Both the position numbers and the translations under genes were made by a program. This document shows positions 25,685-34,744 of a stretch of 64,000 nt of DNA, one piece after another. Position 1 is the stretch's first letter. Each line of letters begins with the position of its first letter. Under the pieces are notes generated by a model. The model had not been told where the DNA came from. It was given only the letters and a program-made list of their open reading frames with translations, and searched no databases. Source of the DNA: Leucobacter sp. L43 (GTDB taxonomy: Bacteria > Actinomycetota > Actinomycetes > Actinomycetales > Microbacteriaceae); the NCBI RefSeq assembly GCF_016597785.1, contig NZ_JAENJG010000003.1, forward strand, positions 124,001 through 188,000, in the 5' to 3' direction.

Positions 25685-27598
25685 ATGAACCACCTCGCTG
25701 CGACTCAGCACACACCGAGCGATCCCGCTCGCGTCTCCACGGCGCGCGCGCTCGCGCGTCTGCTCCCGTTCGCCCGTCCCGCACTCCCGAAACTGATCAC
25801 CGGCGCGTTCCTCGGTCTGGGCGCCGCACTCGCGAGCCTCGTCGTTCCGCTCGTGCTGGAATGGGCGGTGGACGGTCCCATCGCGTCCGGCGACCGCATC
25901 CTCATCGCCTGGGCGACCCTGGCCGTGCTGCTGCTCGGCGTCCTCGAAGCGCTGCTCGTGTTCATGCGCCGGCGTCTCGTGCTCGGCCCGTCCGCTGCGA
26001 TCGAGTACGCGGTGCGTCAGTCCTTCTTCGAGCGACTGCAGCGCTTGCCCGTCGCCTTCCACGACCGGTGGCAGTCGGGCCAGCTGCTCAGCCGCATGAT
26101 GCAGGACATCAGCTCGATCCGCCGGTGGTTGGCGTTCGGGTTGATCCTGCTGCTCATCAACGTGCTGACGATCGTGATCGGTATGGGGCTGCTCTTCCGC
26201 TGGCATTGGGCGCTCGGCGTCGTCTTCGTCGCGTGTTCGATCCCGATCTGGGTCGTCGGCTACCGCTTCGAGCAGCGCTACGGCGTGCTGTCGCGGCGCA
26301 GCCAGGATCAGACGGGTGATCTCGCGACCGCTGTGGAGGAGAGCGTGCACGGCATTCGCGTGCTCAAGGCCTTCGGCCGGGGCGGCCATGCGCTCTCGCA
26401 GTTCACGCGTCGGGCTGAGACGCTGCGCGAGACGGAGATGCGCAAGGCGCGGGAGGTCGGCGGACTCTGGTTCTGGTACGAGCTCGTGCCGATCTTCGCC
26501 ATGGGTGCGTGCTTCATCACAGGCGTCTGGCTCGCTGCGCACGACCTGCTCTCGACGGGGGAGCTCGTGGCGTTCTTCGCGATGGCGGCGGCGCTGCGGT
26601 GGCCGATGGGCTCGCTCGGCTTCCTGTTCGCCTTCTTGATCGACACGCGCACCGCGACCGACCGGGTGTTCGAGGTGTTCGACGCCGAGCAGACCGTGCG
26701 GGAGCCCGAGCGCCCGCAGACGATCACCCAGGCGCGCGGCGAACTCGTATTCCGCGACGTGCATTTCCGGTATCCCGACGCGGGTGCCGAAGAGGTCGAC
26801 CTCCTCGACGGGCTCGACCTCGCGCTGCGTCCGGGCGAGACGCTCGCGATCGTCGGTGCGACGGGGAGCGGCAAGACGACCCTCACGACGCTGCCGACGC
26901 GGCTGTACGACGTGACGGGCGGGGCGATCACGCTCGACGGGATCGACGTGCGCGATCTGGCGCTCGACGACTTGCGTCGCCGGATCGGCGTGGCGTTCGA
27001 AGAGCCGATCCTGTTCTCGGCCACGGTGCGCGAGAACGTGCTGCTCGGTCGCCATGATCTCGCTCTCGGCAGCGCCGAGGCGGATCGGGTGCTGCAGGAT
27101 GCGCTCGCCGTTGCGCAGGCGGGGTTCGTCGCCGATCTCCCCCGCGGCCTCGACACCGAGGTGGGGGAGGAGGGGCTCAGCCTCTCCGGCGGTCAGCGCC
27201 AGCGGCTCGCGCTCGCCCGGGTCGTGGCGGCGGCCCCCGATGTGCTGGTGCTCGATGATCCGCTCTCGGCGCTCGATGTCGACACCGAGGCGCTCGTCGA
27301 GGCGGCTCTGCGACGCGTGCTCGCCGACACGACCGCGCTCATCGTCGCGCATCGTCCGTCGACGGTGGCGCTGGCCGACCGCGTCGCGGTCATGCTCGAC
27401 GGTCGTATCGATGCCGTCGGCACCCATTCCGAACTCCTGCGCACGAGCGCCCAGTACCGCAGCCTGATCGCCGGGATCGAGCGGGACGCCCTCGCCGACA
27501 CGGCGGAGACCGGTCGGACCGAGACCGATCCGACCGACACCGCAACCGCTGACGCTGACGCTGACACCGACACCGACACCGAGGAGGTTCGCTCATGA
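25685..27598 (+). CDS. ABC exporter half-transporter, degenerate ATP-site subunit
   Basis: A 637-residue type IV (MdlB/LmrA-like) exporter half: membrane domain with six helices in residues 30-330, then an ATPase domain. Walker [10 protein letters not shown] is near 390, the signature LSGGQRQRL near 498, and the switch motif is VAHRPSTV. Walker B reads [12 protein letters not shown], with Asp where the catalytic Glu should be. The downstream subunit, overlapping by 4 nt, has the normal Glu, so the two form a heterodimer with one impaired site. The C-terminus is an acidic simple repeat ([12 protein letters not shown]) encoded by GACxCC-type hexamers. Likely a drug or lipid exporter. Confidence 0.9.
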   Translation: MNHLAATQHTPSDPARVSTARALARLLPFARPALPKLITGAFLGLGAALASLVVPLVLEWAVDGPIASGDRILIAWATLAVLLLGVLEALLVFMRRRLVLGPSAAIEYAVRQSFFERLQRLPVAFHDRWQSGQLLSRMMQDISSIRRWLAFGLILLLINVLTIVIGMGLLFRWHWALGVVFVACSIPIWVVGYRFEQRYGVLSRRSQDQTGDLATAVEESVHGIRVLKAFGRGGHALSQFTRRAETLRETEMRKAREVGGLWFWYELVPIFAMGACFITGVWLAAHDLLSTGELVAFFAMAAALRWPMGSLGFLFAFLIDTRTATDRVFEVFDAEQTVREPERPQTITQARGELVFRDVHFRYPDAGAEEVDLLDGLDLALRPGETLAIVGATGSGKTTLTTLPTRLYDVTGGAITLDGIDVRDLALDDLRRRIGVAFEEPILFSATVRENVLLGRHDLALGSAEADRVLQDALAVAQAGFVADLPRGLDTEVGEEGLSLSGGQRQRLALARVVAAAPDVLVLDDPLSALDVDTEALVEAALRRVLADTTALIVAHRPSTVALADRVAVMLDGRIDAVGTHSELLRTSAQYRSLIAGIERDALADTAETGRTETDPTDTATADADADTDTDTEEVRS

Positions 27599-29424
27599 GC
27601 CTCGCGAGCGTGCAGGGAACGAGCGGCGAGGATCGCGATTCGTATACCCGCGAGGAGAGTCGCGCGATCCGCCGCCGCTCGTTGCGTCTGCTCGGTTCGA
27701 TTCTGCGGCCGCTCCGGCGCCTCATCGCACTGACGGCCATCGTCGTGATCATCTCATCCGCGATGCGTGCGGTGGGTCCGACACTGATCGCCTATGGAAT
27801 CGACACGGCGCTGCCGGCCGCACTGGACGCCGGGGACTGGGTGCCGGCCGTCGGGGTTGCGCTCGCTTTCCTGGTGACCGGCGCGATCGGCTCGCTGCTC
27901 GTCGGCTGGTACGTCGTGCTCATCGCACGCCTGACGCAGGCGGTCATGATCGAGCTGCGCACGCGCATCTTCCGGCATACCCAGCGGTTGAGCCTCGAAT
28001 TCCACGAGGGGTATACATCGGGTCGCATCATCTCGAGGCAGACGAGCGATCTCGAATCGATTCAGGAGCTGCTCGACGGCAGCCTCAACGAACTCGTCGA
28101 CGCGGTGCTCATCGGAACGTTCACGATGGTGATGCTCTTCCTGCTGGATTGGAAGAGCGGCCTGGTGCTGCTCTTCATGGGGATCCCGCTCGCGATCCTC
28201 ATGCGCTGGTTCGTCGTGGAGTCGCAGAAGGGGTTCCGTTCGACGCGCGTCGCGAGCGCGCGCCTGATCGTGCAGTTCGTGGAGACGATGACGGGGATCC
28301 GGGCGGTGCAGGCCTTCCGGCGCGAGCGCCGCGGCGATGCCGACTTCGGCGCCGTCTCCGACGAGTACCGTCGCGCGAACCTGCGCGTGCTGCGGCTCTT
28401 CGGGGTGCTCGATCCCGGGCTCATCCTGCTCGCGAACGTCACGGTCGCGGTGGTGCTGCTCTGGGGCGCGCTCCGCGTGACGGGCGGCGAGCTCGCGATC
28501 GGCGTGCTCATCGCCGCCGTGCTCTACGTGCGCAACTTCTTCGGGCCGTTGGAAGAAGTCGCGATGTTCCTCAACTCCTATCAGTCGGCGACGGCGGCGC
28601 TCGAGAAGGTCTCGGGCGTGCTCGAGGAGGAACCGACGGTGCAGGATCCCGCCGCGCCCGTGCGCCTCGAGCGCCCGCGCGGCGAGCTCGGCTTCGATCA
28701 CGTCGATTTCGCCTACGGGGGCGACCGCGGTGGAGCCCGCACGGTGCTCGCGGACTGCGACCTCGAGATTCCGGCCGGCCAGACGGTCGCGCTCGTCGGA
28801 ACGACGGGTGCCGGAAAGTCGACGCTCGCGAAGCTCGTCGCGCGATTCTACGATCCGACTGGCGGGGCGGTGCGACTCGACGGCGTCGACCTGCGCGAAC
28901 TCGATACCGCCGATCTGCGTCGCGCCATCCTGATGGTGACTCAGGAGGCGTATCTCTTCAGCGGAACGGTCGCCGAGAACATCGCGCTCGGCAAACCGGA
29001 CGCGTCGGCGGCCGAGATTCGGGCGGCAGCACGCGCCGTGGGTGCGGAAGGATTCATCGAATCCCTCCCCGACGGGTACGAGACGGACGTGAACAAGCGC
29101 GGCGGGCGCGTGTCGGCCGGGCAGCGCCAGCTGATCTCGTTCGCACGCGCGTTCCTCGCCGATCCGACGGTGCTCATCCTCGATGAGGCGACCGCCTCGC
29201 TCGACTTGCCGAGCGAGCGACTGGTGCAGCACGCGCTGCAGCGTCTGCTCGCCGATCGCACGGCGATCATCATCGCCCACCGGCTGTCGACCGTGGCGAT
29301 CGCCGACCGGGTGCTCGTCATGGAGAGCGGCCGCATCGTCGAGGACGGGTCGCCCGCGGAACTGGTGGAGCTCGGCGGACGGTATGCGCAGCTCTACGCG
29401 GGGTGGGAGGCGACCCAGGTGTAG
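27595..29424 (+). CDS. ABC exporter half-transporter, catalytic subunit
   Basis: A 609-residue partner of the preceding gene, with ATG at 27595 overlapping its stop (ATGA). Six membrane helices fall in about 40-330; Walker [10 protein letters not shown] is near 402, Walker [12 protein letters not shown] with the canonical Glu near 528, and the switch motif is IAHRLSTV. Its signature motif is altered: RVSAGQRQL instead of LSGGQ. In heterodimeric exporters the weak site combines the odd Walker B of one subunit with the odd signature of the other, which is exactly the pattern here. A 17-bp hairpin follows. Confidence 0.92.
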   Translation: MSLASVQGTSGEDRDSYTREESRAIRRRSLRLLGSILRPLRRLIALTAIVVIISSAMRAVGPTLIAYGIDTALPAALDAGDWVPAVGVALAFLVTGAIGSLLVGWYVVLIARLTQAVMIELRTRIFRHTQRLSLEFHEGYTSGRIISRQTSDLESIQELLDGSLNELVDAVLIGTFTMVMLFLLDWKSGLVLLFMGIPLAILMRWFVVESQKGFRSTRVASARLIVQFVETMTGIRAVQAFRRERRGDADFGAVSDEYRRANLRVLRLFGVLDPGLILLANVTVAVVLLWGALRVTGGELAIGVLIAAVLYVRNFFGPLEEVAMFLNSYQSATAALEKVSGVLEEEPTVQDPAAPVRLERPRGELGFDHVDFAYGGDRGGARTVLADCDLEIPAGQTVALVGTTGAGKSTLAKLVARFYDPTGGAVRLDGVDLRELDTADLRRAILMVTQEAYLFSGTVAENIALGKPDASAAEIRAAARAVGAEGFIESLPDGYETDVNKRGGRVSAGQRQLISFARAFLADPTVLILDEATASLDLPSERLVQHALQRLLADRTAIIIAHRLSTVAIADRVLVMESGRIVEDGSPAELVELGGRYAQLYAGWEATQV

Positions 29425-29464
29425 CGCTGCTCCGAGTGCGCCGCCGCGCCGGTACTCGGTGTGG

Positions 29465-29518
29465 GATTCGGCTTCGGTGAGATCATTCGCGCGGAACGTG
29501 GCTCACCGACGCCGAATC
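29465..29518. terminator. bidirectional hairpin between the ABC exporter and the DUF4229 gene
   Basis: Arms of 17 bp (29465-29481 and 29502-29518) with one mismatch and a 20-nt loop. The convergent genes end at 29424 and 29535. Confidence 0.7.
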
Positions 29519-29534
29519 TCGTACCGAAGCGGGT

Positions 29535-29885
29535 TCAACGCGAGTTCGATGCGGTGCCAGTGCCAGTGCCGGTGCCGGACGCGTCCGGTCCGGCGGAAGG
29601 GCCCGGCCGAGCGGTCTCGCTCGGCGTCTCGCGCGCTTCGACGGCCTCGTCCTCGACGATGTCGTCGGGTGTGCGGTCTCGATTGCGCCAGTCGTAGATG
29701 CTCTCGGAGGCCGTCGACCGTGGGCGGGCGAGGAAGATGACCGAGAGGGCGACCCCGATCAGGGCGGCGAAGACGGCTGCGATCCACGGCTGCAGGCCGA
29801 TGAGGAAGAGCACGGTGAACGGCACTGCGAAGAAGAGCAGACGAAGTACGATGTACACGATCCAGGCGGTGCGCGGGTTGTTCAC
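29535..29885 (-). CDS. DUF4229 domain-containing membrane protein
   Basis: A 116-residue protein: two membrane helices (about 8-29 and 31-53), then the conserved short cytoplasmic motif ARPRSTASESIYDWRNRDRTPDDIV typical of actinobacterial DUF4229 proteins, and an acidic tail ending in GTGTGTGT, encoded by a tandem GTGCC(A/G) hexamer. I place the start at the GTG whose first base is 29885, because a TACACT box ends 7 nt upstream; a GTG two codons earlier is possible. In related genomes this gene lies beside the phospholipase-D N-terminal protein and menD. Function unknown. Confidence 0.8.
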   Translation of the reverse strand: MNNPRTAWIVYIVLRLLFFAVPFTVLFLIGLQPWIAAVFAALIGVALSVIFLARPRSTASESIYDWRNRDRTPDDIVEDEAVEARETPSETARPGPSAGPDASGTGTGTGTASNSR

Positions 29886-29892
29886 CCGCACG

Positions 29893-29898
29893 AGTGTA
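29893..29898 (-). promoter_or_regulatory. -10 element TACACT for the DUF4229 gene
   Basis: On the minus strand, 7 nt before the GTG at 29885. It is divergent from the TACGAT box at 29958. Confidence 0.55.
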
Positions 29899-29957
29899 CC
29901 CGCGGCACCTGAAGCGAGGCTCCGCGCAAGGCCCAGGGTTTCGCGAACGCTTGCGAG

Positions 29958-29963
29958 TACGAT
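29958..29963 (+). promoter_or_regulatory. -10 element TACGAT for the PLDc_N protein / menD unit
   Basis: Seven bases before the ATG at 29971; leaderless start predicted. Confidence 0.6.
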
Positions 29964-29970
29964 TAAGGGT

Positions 29971-30570
29971 ATGGTGCGGTTCGTGATAATCGGGGTCGTC
30001 ATCGCCGTAGCACTGACGCTGTATGCGCTGGTCGACGCGGCGATGACCGAGGGATCGCGTGCGCGCGGAATGAACAAGCCGGTGTGGATCGTCATCATCG
30101 CGGTGCTGCCGGTGATCGGCGCGCTGCTCTGGTTCTTCATCGGCAAGGGGTCCGCCCAGGCGCAGGCGACGCGACGGCCTGCACCCGACGATGACCCGCG
30201 CTTCTCGGGCACGAGTCTTTCGAGCACCGACCTCGATGCGCACATGCGGGATCTCGAAGACCGCTTGCGCGAACTCGACGACGAGACGTTTCCCGGGGAG
30301 GAGCCGACGCTCGCCCGCGGTGGCGATGGTGCGGAGACGCCGGATCGCACCGGCGATGCTGCGTCTTCCGATGCCGCTGCAGCGCGCACATCCCCCGCGG
30401 AAGCGGGAGCGCCGATCGTGAACGAAGCCGATGCCGAAGCCGAGTTCGATGCCGACGCTGATGCCGATGCTCCGCCCGCTGTTCCTGACGCGGTACCCAC
30501 GGAGGAATCGCCGAAGCCCCGGAGTACGGACGAGCCGGGAACGCGTTCCGACGGCGACTCCAAGCCGTGA
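29971..30570 (+). CDS. phospholipase D N-terminal (PLDc_N) domain membrane protein
   Basis: A 199-residue protein. Residues 1-60 are a PLDc_N domain: helix 1 MVRFVIIGVVIAVALTLYAL, the polar turn VDAAMTEGSRARGMNKPVW, and helix 2 ending LLWFFIGKG. The rest is a cytoplasmic, acidic, low-complexity tail (HMRDLEDRLRELDDETFPGEE, then a DADADADA repeat encoded by GATGCC-type hexamers). PLDc_N alone is not catalytic; in cardiolipin synthases it is the membrane anchor. Its TGA overlaps the menD GTG, so the two are co-translated; that link is conserved in the family as far as I recall, but unexplained. Confidence 0.82.
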   Translation: MVRFVIIGVVIAVALTLYALVDAAMTEGSRARGMNKPVWIVIIAVLPVIGALLWFFIGKGSAQAQATRRPAPDDDPRFSGTSLSSTDLDAHMRDLEDRLRELDDETFPGEEPTLARGGDGAETPDRTGDAASSDAAAARTSPAEAGAPIVNEADAEAEFDADADADAPPAVPDAVPTEESPKPRSTDEPGTRSDGDSKP

Positions 30571-32357
30571 GCTCGGCGCAGCTGGCAGCAGCCTCCGTCT
30601 TCGCAGTCGAACTGCTCGCCGAACTCGTCCGTCGCGGCGTGCGCGATCTCGTGGTGTGCCCCGGGTCGCGTTCTCAGGCGCTCGCTCTGGCTGGTGCGGC
30701 GGCGCAGCACGCCGATGCGCTGCGGCTCCACGTGAAGCTCGACGAGAGATCGGCCGGGTTCTTCGCGTTGGGGGTTGCACGTGAAACGGGCATGCCGGCA
30801 CCGATCGTCGTGACGAGCGGGACGGCGGTCGCGAACCTCATGCCGGCGGTGCTCGAGGCGCACGAGGCCCGCGTGCCGATGCTGCTGCTCACCGCGGACC
30901 GCCCCGAGGAGTTGCGCGGCATCCGCAGCAACCAGGCGACGCACCAGGCGGGCCTCTTCGACGCATTCGCTCGCTGGTCGGTCGATGTGCCGGCCCCCGA
31001 ATTCGTCGACGGCGACCTCGTGCGCGATGCCCTGCGCGATCCGGCGACGCTCGTGACCCGGGGCCTCGCCGCGGCTCTCGGTGCTTCCGGCGGAAAGCCC
31101 GCCGGGCCGGTGCAGCTGAATCTCTCGTTCAGGGACCCGCTCTCCGGGACCGCAGGGTTCGAGCGCATGATCGTCGCGGGCTTCGAAGCGGCCGCCCGCG
31201 AGGCCGCAGAACGAGCGGCGCAGCACCCGGAGCCGGACGAGTCGGGGCCGATCGCGGACGATGCAGATGTCTACGAGCACGCTGGGGATGCGCTCGCGGT
31301 CGTGATCGCCGGAGCGGGCGCGGGCCCCGAGGCCGAGGCCTTCGCGCAGGCCGCGGGCCTGCCGCTGCTCGCCGAGGTGGTGAGCGGAGCGCGATTCGGG
31401 CGCGAGACCATCGCCGCCTACGCCACGCTGATCGACGACCCGCAGATCGGCGGCCTCACGGAGCGCGCGATCGTGTTCGGACACCCGACCCTCACGCGTC
31501 AGATTCCTCAGCTGCTGCGTCGCGACGACGTCGACGTGGTCGTGATCGATCCGCACCACAGATCCGGTGCCGAGTACGTCGATCCCAGCCGCGGTGCTCG
31601 AGTGGTGTCGGCCGCACGCGTCGCACCCGAGCATGATGCCCGCGCCCTGCGAGGCTGGCTCGGGGCCTGGGTCGTCGCGGACCGCGCGCTGCAGCGCGAG
31701 CGCTCCACCGTGCACGAGCCCGACCTCGAGGCAGCGCTCGCGCCGGGCTACAAGGAGCGCAACGCCTACGCCCGCACGGAGGTCGCCATCATGCGCGAGC
31801 CGGTCTCGCGCGAGCTGCTCGTCGAGAGCGTGTGGCGCGGCACGTGGCCCCACGATCGGCTGGTCATCGCGGCGTCGCGTCTGGTGCGCGTGCTCGACGC
31901 GCTCGCGCCCGCCCGACGCGTGGGCGTGCACGCGAACCGCGGTCTCGCCGGCATCGACGGCACCGTCGCGACGGCGCTCGGCATCGCGGTGACGAGTCAG
32001 CTCGCCGATGATCCGGCTCGAGCGGCCGGGACGACGCGGGTGCTCATCGGGGACCTCGCGCTGCTGCACGATGCCGGATCGCTCCTGCTGCTCGAGGGGG
32101 AGCCCCGTCCGCGCATCCAGGTCTTCGTGGCGAACGACGGCGGCGGAACGATCTTCGACGGTCTGGAGGTCGCCGAGACCGCGGACGCCGACGCATTCGC
32201 GCGGGTGATGCGCACCCCGCAGCGCGTCGATATCGCTTCCCTGGCCGCAGCGTATGAGTGGGCCTACCGCCGGGTCGCCACACGCAGTGAGCTCGAGCGG
32301 CTGCTCACCGAGCCGGTCACCGGGCCGAGCATCGTGGAGATTCCGCTGGCCGAGTGA
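30567..32357 (+). CDS. menD: 2-succinyl-5-enolpyruvyl-6-hydroxy-3-cyclohexene-1-carboxylate synthase
   Basis: A 596-residue thiamine-diphosphate enzyme joining isochorismate and 2-oxoglutarate (with decarboxylation) to form SEPHCHC, the first committed menaquinone step. The N-terminal PYR domain has VVCPGSRSQALALAGA and KLDERSAGFFALGVAR (with the Glu that activates TDP), then TSGTAVANLMPAVLEA and the segment RGIRSNQATHQAGLF; the C-terminal domain has NRGLAGIDGTVATALG and GDLALLHDAG. GTG start overlapping the preceding stop. It acts on the product of menF at 34.6 kb. Confidence 0.95.
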   Translation: MSSAQLAAASVFAVELLAELVRRGVRDLVVCPGSRSQALALAGAAAQHADALRLHVKLDERSAGFFALGVARETGMPAPIVVTSGTAVANLMPAVLEAHEARVPMLLLTADRPEELRGIRSNQATHQAGLFDAFARWSVDVPAPEFVDGDLVRDALRDPATLVTRGLAAALGASGGKPAGPVQLNLSFRDPLSGTAGFERMIVAGFEAAAREAAERAAQHPEPDESGPIADDADVYEHAGDALAVVIAGAGAGPEAEAFAQAAGLPLLAEVVSGARFGRETIAAYATLIDDPQIGGLTERAIVFGHPTLTRQIPQLLRRDDVDVVVIDPHHRSGAEYVDPSRGARVVSAARVAPEHDARALRGWLGAWVVADRALQRERSTVHEPDLEAALAPGYKERNAYARTEVAIMREPVSRELLVESVWRGTWPHDRLVIAASRLVRVLDALAPARRVGVHANRGLAGIDGTVATALGIAVTSQLADDPARAAGTTRVLIGDLALLHDAGSLLLLEGEPRPRIQVFVANDGGGTIFDGLEVAETADADAFARVMRTPQRVDIASLAAAYEWAYRRVATRSELERLLTEPVTGPSIVEIPLAE

Positions 32358-32418
32358 CGCGACCCGGCGAGTCGGTGCGCCCCTACAGTGGACAGCGACG
32401 AACACAGAAGGAGACACC

Positions 32419-33291
32419 ATGACGCAGGCGTTCTGGACCGATGAAGTGGGAGAGCTGCTGCGCGTGCGGCCCGGCTTCCAGTTGAGCGAGGTCGATCCTT
32501 CGGCCACTCCGGGCACGGATGCGCGCAAGCGCGAGGGATATCAGGAGCTCGAGCGAGCCGCTCAGGAGTTGCGTGTGCTGCAGGAGAAGCTCTTCGCGCA
32601 GAGCCGCTTGGGGGCGAAGGATCGCTTGCTCGTCGTGCTCCAGGCGATGGATGCTGCCGGCAAGGGCGGCATCGTCAACCACGTCTTCGGGCAGACCGAG
32701 CCCTACGGGCTCGCATTGACCGCCTTCAAGTCGCCGAGCGCTGAGGAGCGTGCGCACGACTTCCTCTGGCGCGTCGAGCGCCGGGTGCCGGAGCCGGGCG
32801 TGATCGGGGTGTTCGATCGTTCGCACTACGAGGACGTGCTCATCCAGAAGGTGCGCGGTTTCGCGCCGCCCGAAGAGATCGAGCGGCGATACGGTGCCAT
32901 CAACGAATTCGAATCGAGGATCACGGCTGAGGGCGTGCGCATCGTGAAGATCATGTTGCACATCTCGCCGGAGGAGCAGGCGGAGCGGCTCATCTCGCGG
33001 CTGGACGACCCCGAGAAGCACTGGAAGTACAATCCCGGGGACGTCGATGAGCGGTTGCACTGGCCCGCGTACATGGAGGCGTTCCAGACCGCGATCGAGC
33101 GGACCCACTCGGAGACGGCGCCCTGGTACGTCGTACCCGCCAACGCCAAGTGGTACGCGCGCGTCGCGGTGCAGCGCATTGTGACAGCGGAGCTCGCGAA
33201 GCTCAGCCCGCATTGGCCGGAGCCGGAGTTCGACGTCGCCGCCGAGCGGCAGCGCGTGGTCGACTCGCTCGACATGCGCTGGCCCGCGTAG
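32419..33291 (+). CDS. polyphosphate kinase 2 (PPK2) family nucleotide phosphotransferase
   Basis: A 290-residue P-loop kinase that transfers phosphate between polyphosphate and nucleotides. Walker A is DAAGKGG (in VVLQAMDAAGKGG), the Walker B/lid segment VIGVFDRSHYEDVLIQKVR, followed by LHISPEEQAERLISRLDDPEKHWK. The opening RVRPGFQLSEVDPSATPGTD identifies the PPK2 group annotated as polyphosphate:nucleotide phosphotransferase. The ATG at 32419 follows AGAAGGAG; a TACAGT box lies at 32384-32389. Preference for AMP or ADP cannot be read from the sequence. It sits between menD and menF but has no known link to quinones. Confidence 0.92.
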   Translation: MTQAFWTDEVGELLRVRPGFQLSEVDPSATPGTDARKREGYQELERAAQELRVLQEKLFAQSRLGAKDRLLVVLQAMDAAGKGGIVNHVFGQTEPYGLALTAFKSPSAEERAHDFLWRVERRVPEPGVIGVFDRSHYEDVLIQKVRGFAPPEEIERRYGAINEFESRITAEGVRIVKIMLHISPEEQAERLISRLDDPEKHWKYNPGDVDERLHWPAYMEAFQTAIERTHSETAPWYVVPANAKWYARVAVQRIVTAELAKLSPHWPEPEFDVAAERQRVVDSLDMRWPA

Positions 33292-33360
33292 CGGATCCCG
33301 GGCCCGCCCGTCCCCGCCGGCCTGCTCACCACAGGTTGGAGACGGCAGTGCCGGACGCCG

Positions 33361-34647
33361 TCAGCGCGCGAACGCCTCCGTGATGGGGCGGAACTTCGAC
33401 ACGGTTTCCCCGAGCTCGTGGTCGGGATCGGACCCGGCGACGATGCCTCCGCCGGCACTCGCCACCACGGCCCGCGCTCCGGTCTGCGCATCGGGCGCTC
33501 CGAGTTGCGCGCAGCGGAGCGCGATGACCCATTCTCCATCGCCATCGGCGTCGATCCAGCCGACCGCGCCCGAGTAGCGGCCGCGGTCGAAGGGCTCCAG
33601 TTCGGCGATCGCTGCGACAGCGGTCGCTGTCGGAGTGCCCGCGACTGCGGCGGTCGGGTGCAGCGCGCCGACGAGCTCGATCGACGAGCTCTGCTCGCCG
33701 AGCGCCGCTCCGAGGTCGGTCGCGAGATGCCAGACGTTCGGCAGTCGCAGCGGAAAGGGCTCCTCGCTGGTGCGCAGGTCGCGCACGTGGGGGGACAGTG
33801 CGGTGACGACGCTCTGCACTGCGAATGCGTGCTCGTGCTGCTCTTTCGCGCTCGTCAGGAGTTCGTCCCTGGCGCGGGCGTCTCGCGCGGCGTCCTCGGA
33901 GTGGCGGCCCCTGGTCCCCGCGAGCACGCGCGCCGAGACGGCGCCGCTCGTCGACCTGATGAGCGTCTCTGGGCTCGCGCCGATGAGTCCGTCGACGGCG
34001 AAGGTCCAGCAATCGAGGTAGTGCTCGGCGAGGCGGGTGAGGGGCACCCGCAGGTCGGAGGCCCCGGGCAGCGCCCCCTCCAGCTGGCGGGCGATGACGA
34101 TCTTCTCGAACTCGCCGCGCTCGATGCGAGCTCCCGCTTCGCGCACGCCCGCGAGGTATGACGCCACCGAGTCTCCACCGGTGGCGAGCGCGCGATCTCC
34201 GAAGCGGACGCCCTCCCACGCGCGGCTCGCCGGAGCATCGGGTACGGCGAGCGGTGCAGGATCAGCATCGACGGCGGCGATCTCCGTGATCCAGGCCTGC
34301 CCGCGGTGACGGGCGACCAGCAGACGCGGCACGATGAGCACACTCTCGGCAGAGCTCTCGTCGGCGAACGCGAACGTTCCCAGCGCGATGAGGCCCGAGC
34401 CGGGCATGCGGACGGAGTCGTCGACGATCGCCGTCTCAGCGATCCGGCGCCATGCGGCAGCAGCATCGGTGAACCGGTGCGGTCCGGAGAACGACAGGCG
34501 CAGCACCTCGCCGACCCCCACGCAGCCGCGATCCCCTCGCGTCCAGATCATCGGGGCGTTCGGGTCGGCGAGCGAGATGAGATCGGGGGCGTGCTCCAGA
34601 GGCCGGGTCGTCGCGCGCAGGCGGGGCGCCGGGGGAGTGCTCGTCAC
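33361..34647 (-). CDS. menF: isochorismate synthase
   Basis: A 428-residue chorismate-utilising enzyme converting chorismate to isochorismate for MenD. Conserved blocks are FEKIVIARQ, TFAVDGLIGASPETLIR, SARVLAGTRGR, NVWHLATDL, ALHPTAAVAGTPTATA and the Mg-site end GRYSGAVGWID, followed by the segment ARAVVASAGGGIVAGSDPDHELGE. It starts with GTG at 34647, six bases after TAGATT on the minus strand, and is divergent from menG. A siderophore-pathway entC-like role is the alternative, but the surrounding men genes argue for menaquinone. Confidence 0.92.
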   Translation of the reverse strand: MTSTPPAPRLRATTRPLEHAPDLISLADPNAPMIWTRGDRGCVGVGEVLRLSFSGPHRFTDAAAAWRRIAETAIVDDSVRMPGSGLIALGTFAFADESSAESVLIVPRLLVARHRGQAWITEIAAVDADPAPLAVPDAPASRAWEGVRFGDRALATGGDSVASYLAGVREAGARIERGEFEKIVIARQLEGALPGASDLRVPLTRLAEHYLDCWTFAVDGLIGASPETLIRSTSGAVSARVLAGTRGRHSEDAARDARARDELLTSAKEQHEHAFAVQSVVTALSPHVRDLRTSEEPFPLRLPNVWHLATDLGAALGEQSSSIELVGALHPTAAVAGTPTATAVAAIAELEPFDRGRYSGAVGWIDADGDGEWVIALRCAQLGAPDAQTGARAVVASAGGGIVAGSDPDHELGETVSKFRPITEAFAR

Positions 34648-34653
34648 AGTGCC

Positions 34654-34659
34654 AATCTA
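34654..34659 (-). promoter_or_regulatory. -10 element TAGATT for menF
   Basis: Six bases before the GTG at 34647; pairs with the divergent menG box 73 bp away. Confidence 0.6.
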
Positions 34660-34732
34660 CTCCTCCCTCCTGGGCGCACTGGCTCGAGCGCTGCCGCCAG
34701 CACTGCTCCAGGAGTTGCATAGCCGTTCGGGA

Positions 34733-34738
34733 TACGAT
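34733..34738 (+). promoter_or_regulatory. -10 element TACGAT for menG
   Basis: Six bases before the GTG at 34745. GGAGGG lies directly against the start codon and cannot serve as a Shine-Dalgarno site. Confidence 0.6.
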
Positions 34739-34744
34739 GGAGGG

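Noticed and set aside
29535..32528. 997-codon open frame on the minus strand across menD
   Set aside because: Only its last 116 codons (DUF4229) look like protein. The rest is antisense to menD, has an Arg/Gly-rich shadow composition, and the DUF4229 start is fixed by a -10 box.
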